Shown here piece by piece: positions 5,596 through 7,080 of a DNA stretch of 7,080 nucleotides. The notes under the pieces were generated by a model. The model was given only the letters and a program-made list of their open reading frames with translations, searched no databases and was not told the DNA's origin. Position 1 is the stretch's first letter, and every line of letters begins with the position of its first letter. Made by a program: the position numbers and the translations under genes. The stretch spans positions 1 through 7,080 of the forward strand of contig CACYCD010000161.1 in assembly GCA_902772755.1 (NCBI GenBank). Reading direction: 5' to 3'. The DNA is from an uncultured Ruminococcus sp. GTDB lineage: Bacteria; Bacillota; Clostridia; Oscillospirales; Acutalibacteraceae.

Positions 5596-7062
5596 ATGTT
5601 TTTATCCGAGCTTCTGAAAAATACTGACTGCACAGTCGTACAGGGCAGCACCGAGATCGAAATTTGTGATGTTGTCTACGACAGCCGTAAGGCAAAACCC
5701 GGCACTGCCTTCGTTGCCCTAAAGGGCTACAATGTAGACGCTCACCGATTTATCCCCTCTGCTGTTTCCTGCGGAGCATCGGCAGTGATACTGTCTGAGG
5801 AAACCGAGGTAAACGAAAACGTCACTGTTATCAAAGTGAACGACACCAGGAAAGCTCTCGCATATATGAGTGCCGTCCTATTTGGCGAGCCGTCAAAGGA
5901 ACTGACCACCATAGCCCTCACCGGCACAAAAGGCAAGACAACCACCGTTGCTATGCTCAAAAGCATCTTTGAAGCCGAGGGCATCAAGGCAGGGACGATC
6001 GGCACACTGGGCATCATAATCGGAGATACCGCCTATAAGACCAATAACACCACTCCCGAATCCTACGAGATTCAGCAGGCTATGCGAAAAATGGTTGATG
6101 AGGGCTGTAAGGTTATGATAATAGAAGCCTCTTCCCTCGGGCTGAAGTGGCACCGCACAGATGCAATTGAATTTGACTACGGCGTATTCACCAATTTTAG
6201 CCATGACCACATCGGCGACAGCGAGCATAAGGATCTTCAGGAATATCTCGACTGCAAAGCCCTGCTGTTCAGGCAGTGCAGGCACGGTATTTTCAATATA
6301 GATGACCCTGTGTTTGAACAGATCACTGCCAAAGCGACCTGCGACATCACAACCTTTGGTATGAGCGTCAAAGCCGATCTGCAAGCCTCCGGCGATGAGC
6401 TTCTCTCACGTGCCGGCTACATCGGTGTGCATTTCAACTGCAAGGGTCTGTTTGAGTCGGGGGTTGACGTTGCCATTCCCGGAAAATTCTCCGTCTACAA
6501 CGCACTTGCCTCAATTGCCGTGTGTGCAAAGATGGGGATTTCCAAAGAAGCGATACTCACAGGTCTTAATACCGTCAAGGTCAAGGGCAGAGTTGAAGCT
6601 GTTCCTGTACCGGGCAATTATACACTGCTCATAGACTACGCACACAATGCTCTGTCTATGGAGAATATTCTCACCACTCTCAGAGAATACAAGCCAAACC
6701 GCCTAATCGTGCTGTTTGGTGCAGGCGGAAACCGTCCCAAGGTCAGGCGTTATGAAATGGGAGAAACCGCAGGCAGACTTGCCGACCTCAGCGTACTCAC
6801 CGAGGACAACAGCCGTGACGAGGACGTAAACGACATCATCAACGACATTATCGAGGGCGGAATCAGCAAAACAAACGGAAAATACGTTGTTGTTCCCAAG
6901 CGTCAGGACGCTATCCGCTATTGTATGGAAAATGCTCAGGACGGGGACATTATCGTACTTGCCGGCAAGGGACATGAGGACTATCTTGAAATAAAGGGAG
7001 TTAAGTATCACCTTGACGAGCGTGAAGTGATCGCCGACATCATTTCGGCAATGAAGGGCTGA
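5596..7062 (+). CDS. murE: MurE-family UDP-MurNAc-tripeptide ligase (divergent, possibly a paralogue)
   Basis: Cytoplasmic ATP-dependent Mur ligase; MurE adds the third residue (meso-diaminopimelate or L-lysine) to UDP-MurNAc-L-Ala-D-Glu. It has 488 residues, a normal MurE length, from the ATG at 5596 (MFLSELLK, like the usual MurE N-terminus). The N-terminal UDP-binding domain has VVYDSRKAKPGTAFVALKG (27-44-ish). The central ATPase domain has the P-loop TGTKGKTTT (109-117), NNTTPES (150-156), EASS (177-180), the H-D-H stretch FSHDHIG (201-207), and Lys221, which aligns with the carbamylated lysine. The C-terminal domain has DYAHN (347-351), FGAGGNRP (374-381), EDNSR (403-407) and GKGHEDY (457-463). 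DNSR replaces the DNPR of DAP-adding enzymes but keeps the Arg, which mildly favours DAP. Several motifs differ from housekeeping MurE, so a second MurE copy in the genome is likely but unproven. It is transcribed divergently from the mal operon, with no functional link evident. Confidence 0.88.
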   Translation: MFLSELLKNTDCTVVQGSTEIEICDVVYDSRKAKPGTAFVALKGYNVDAHRFIPSAVSCGASAVILSEETEVNENVTVIKVNDTRKALAYMSAVLFGEPSKELTTIALTGTKGKTTTVAMLKSIFEAEGIKAGTIGTLGIIIGDTAYKTNNTTPESYEIQQAMRKMVDEGCKVMIIEASSLGLKWHRTDAIEFDYGVFTNFSHDHIGDSEHKDLQEYLDCKALLFRQCRHGIFNIDDPVFEQITAKATCDITTFGMSVKADLQASGDELLSRAGYIGVHFNCKGLFESGVDVAIPGKFSVYNALASIAVCAKMGISKEAILTGLNTVKVKGRVEAVPVPGNYTLLIDYAHNALSMENILTTLREYKPNRLIVLFGAGGNRPKVRRYEMGETAGRLADLSVLTEDNSRDEDVNDIINDIIEGGISKTNGKYVVVPKRQDAIRYCMENAQDGDIIVLAGKGHEDYLEIKGVKYHLDEREVIADIISAMKG

Positions 7063-7080
7063 GCCGTGATTGTCAAGGCA

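Overview
The window looks like chromosomal DNA of a low-GC Gram-positive bacterium of the class Clostridia, most likely a gut or rumen Ruminococcus/Oscillospiraceae relative. Evidence seen in the sequence: two lipoprotein signal peptides ending in a lipobox cysteine, strong AGGAGG-type ribosome binding sites, AT-rich intergenic DNA around moderately GC-rich genes, and Firmicute-style sugar ABC permeases without a dedicated ATPase beside them. The genus is an inference.

Layout. Four genes run on the minus strand and form a maltose/maltodextrin (alpha-glucan oligosaccharide) utilisation locus. In order of transcription they are: malE-like solute-binding lipoprotein (5082 to 3790), malF-like permease (3698 to 2199), malG-like permease (2202 to 1348, overlapping malF by 4 bp), a rho-independent terminator (stem 1301-1325), then a GH13 alpha-amylase-family lipoprotein with its own promoter (start 1191), which runs off the left edge. 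A GC-rich hairpin lies between malE and malF. On the plus strand, diverging from malE across about 510 bp of AT-rich DNA, is a complete MurE-family peptidoglycan ligase (5596-7062) with a well-formed promoter.

How it works together. The surface-anchored GH13 enzyme would cut starch or maltodextrins outside the membrane. The MalE-like lipoprotein would capture the oligosaccharides and the MalF/MalG pair would import them. The energising ATPase is absent here and is presumably a shared MsmX/MalK-type protein encoded elsewhere. The MurE-family gene belongs to cell-wall synthesis and is probably only a chance neighbour. Its active-site motifs depart from textbook MurE (DNSR for DNPR, an EHKD-containing segment after SHDH, FGAGGNRP for FGCGGDRD), which suggests a paralogous MurE clade.

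No mobile element, CRISPR array, tRNA or rRNA was seen, and no evidence of a wholly new system. The observations most worth following are the divergent MurE, the malE-malF intercistronic hairpin and the dyad-rich divergent promoter region.
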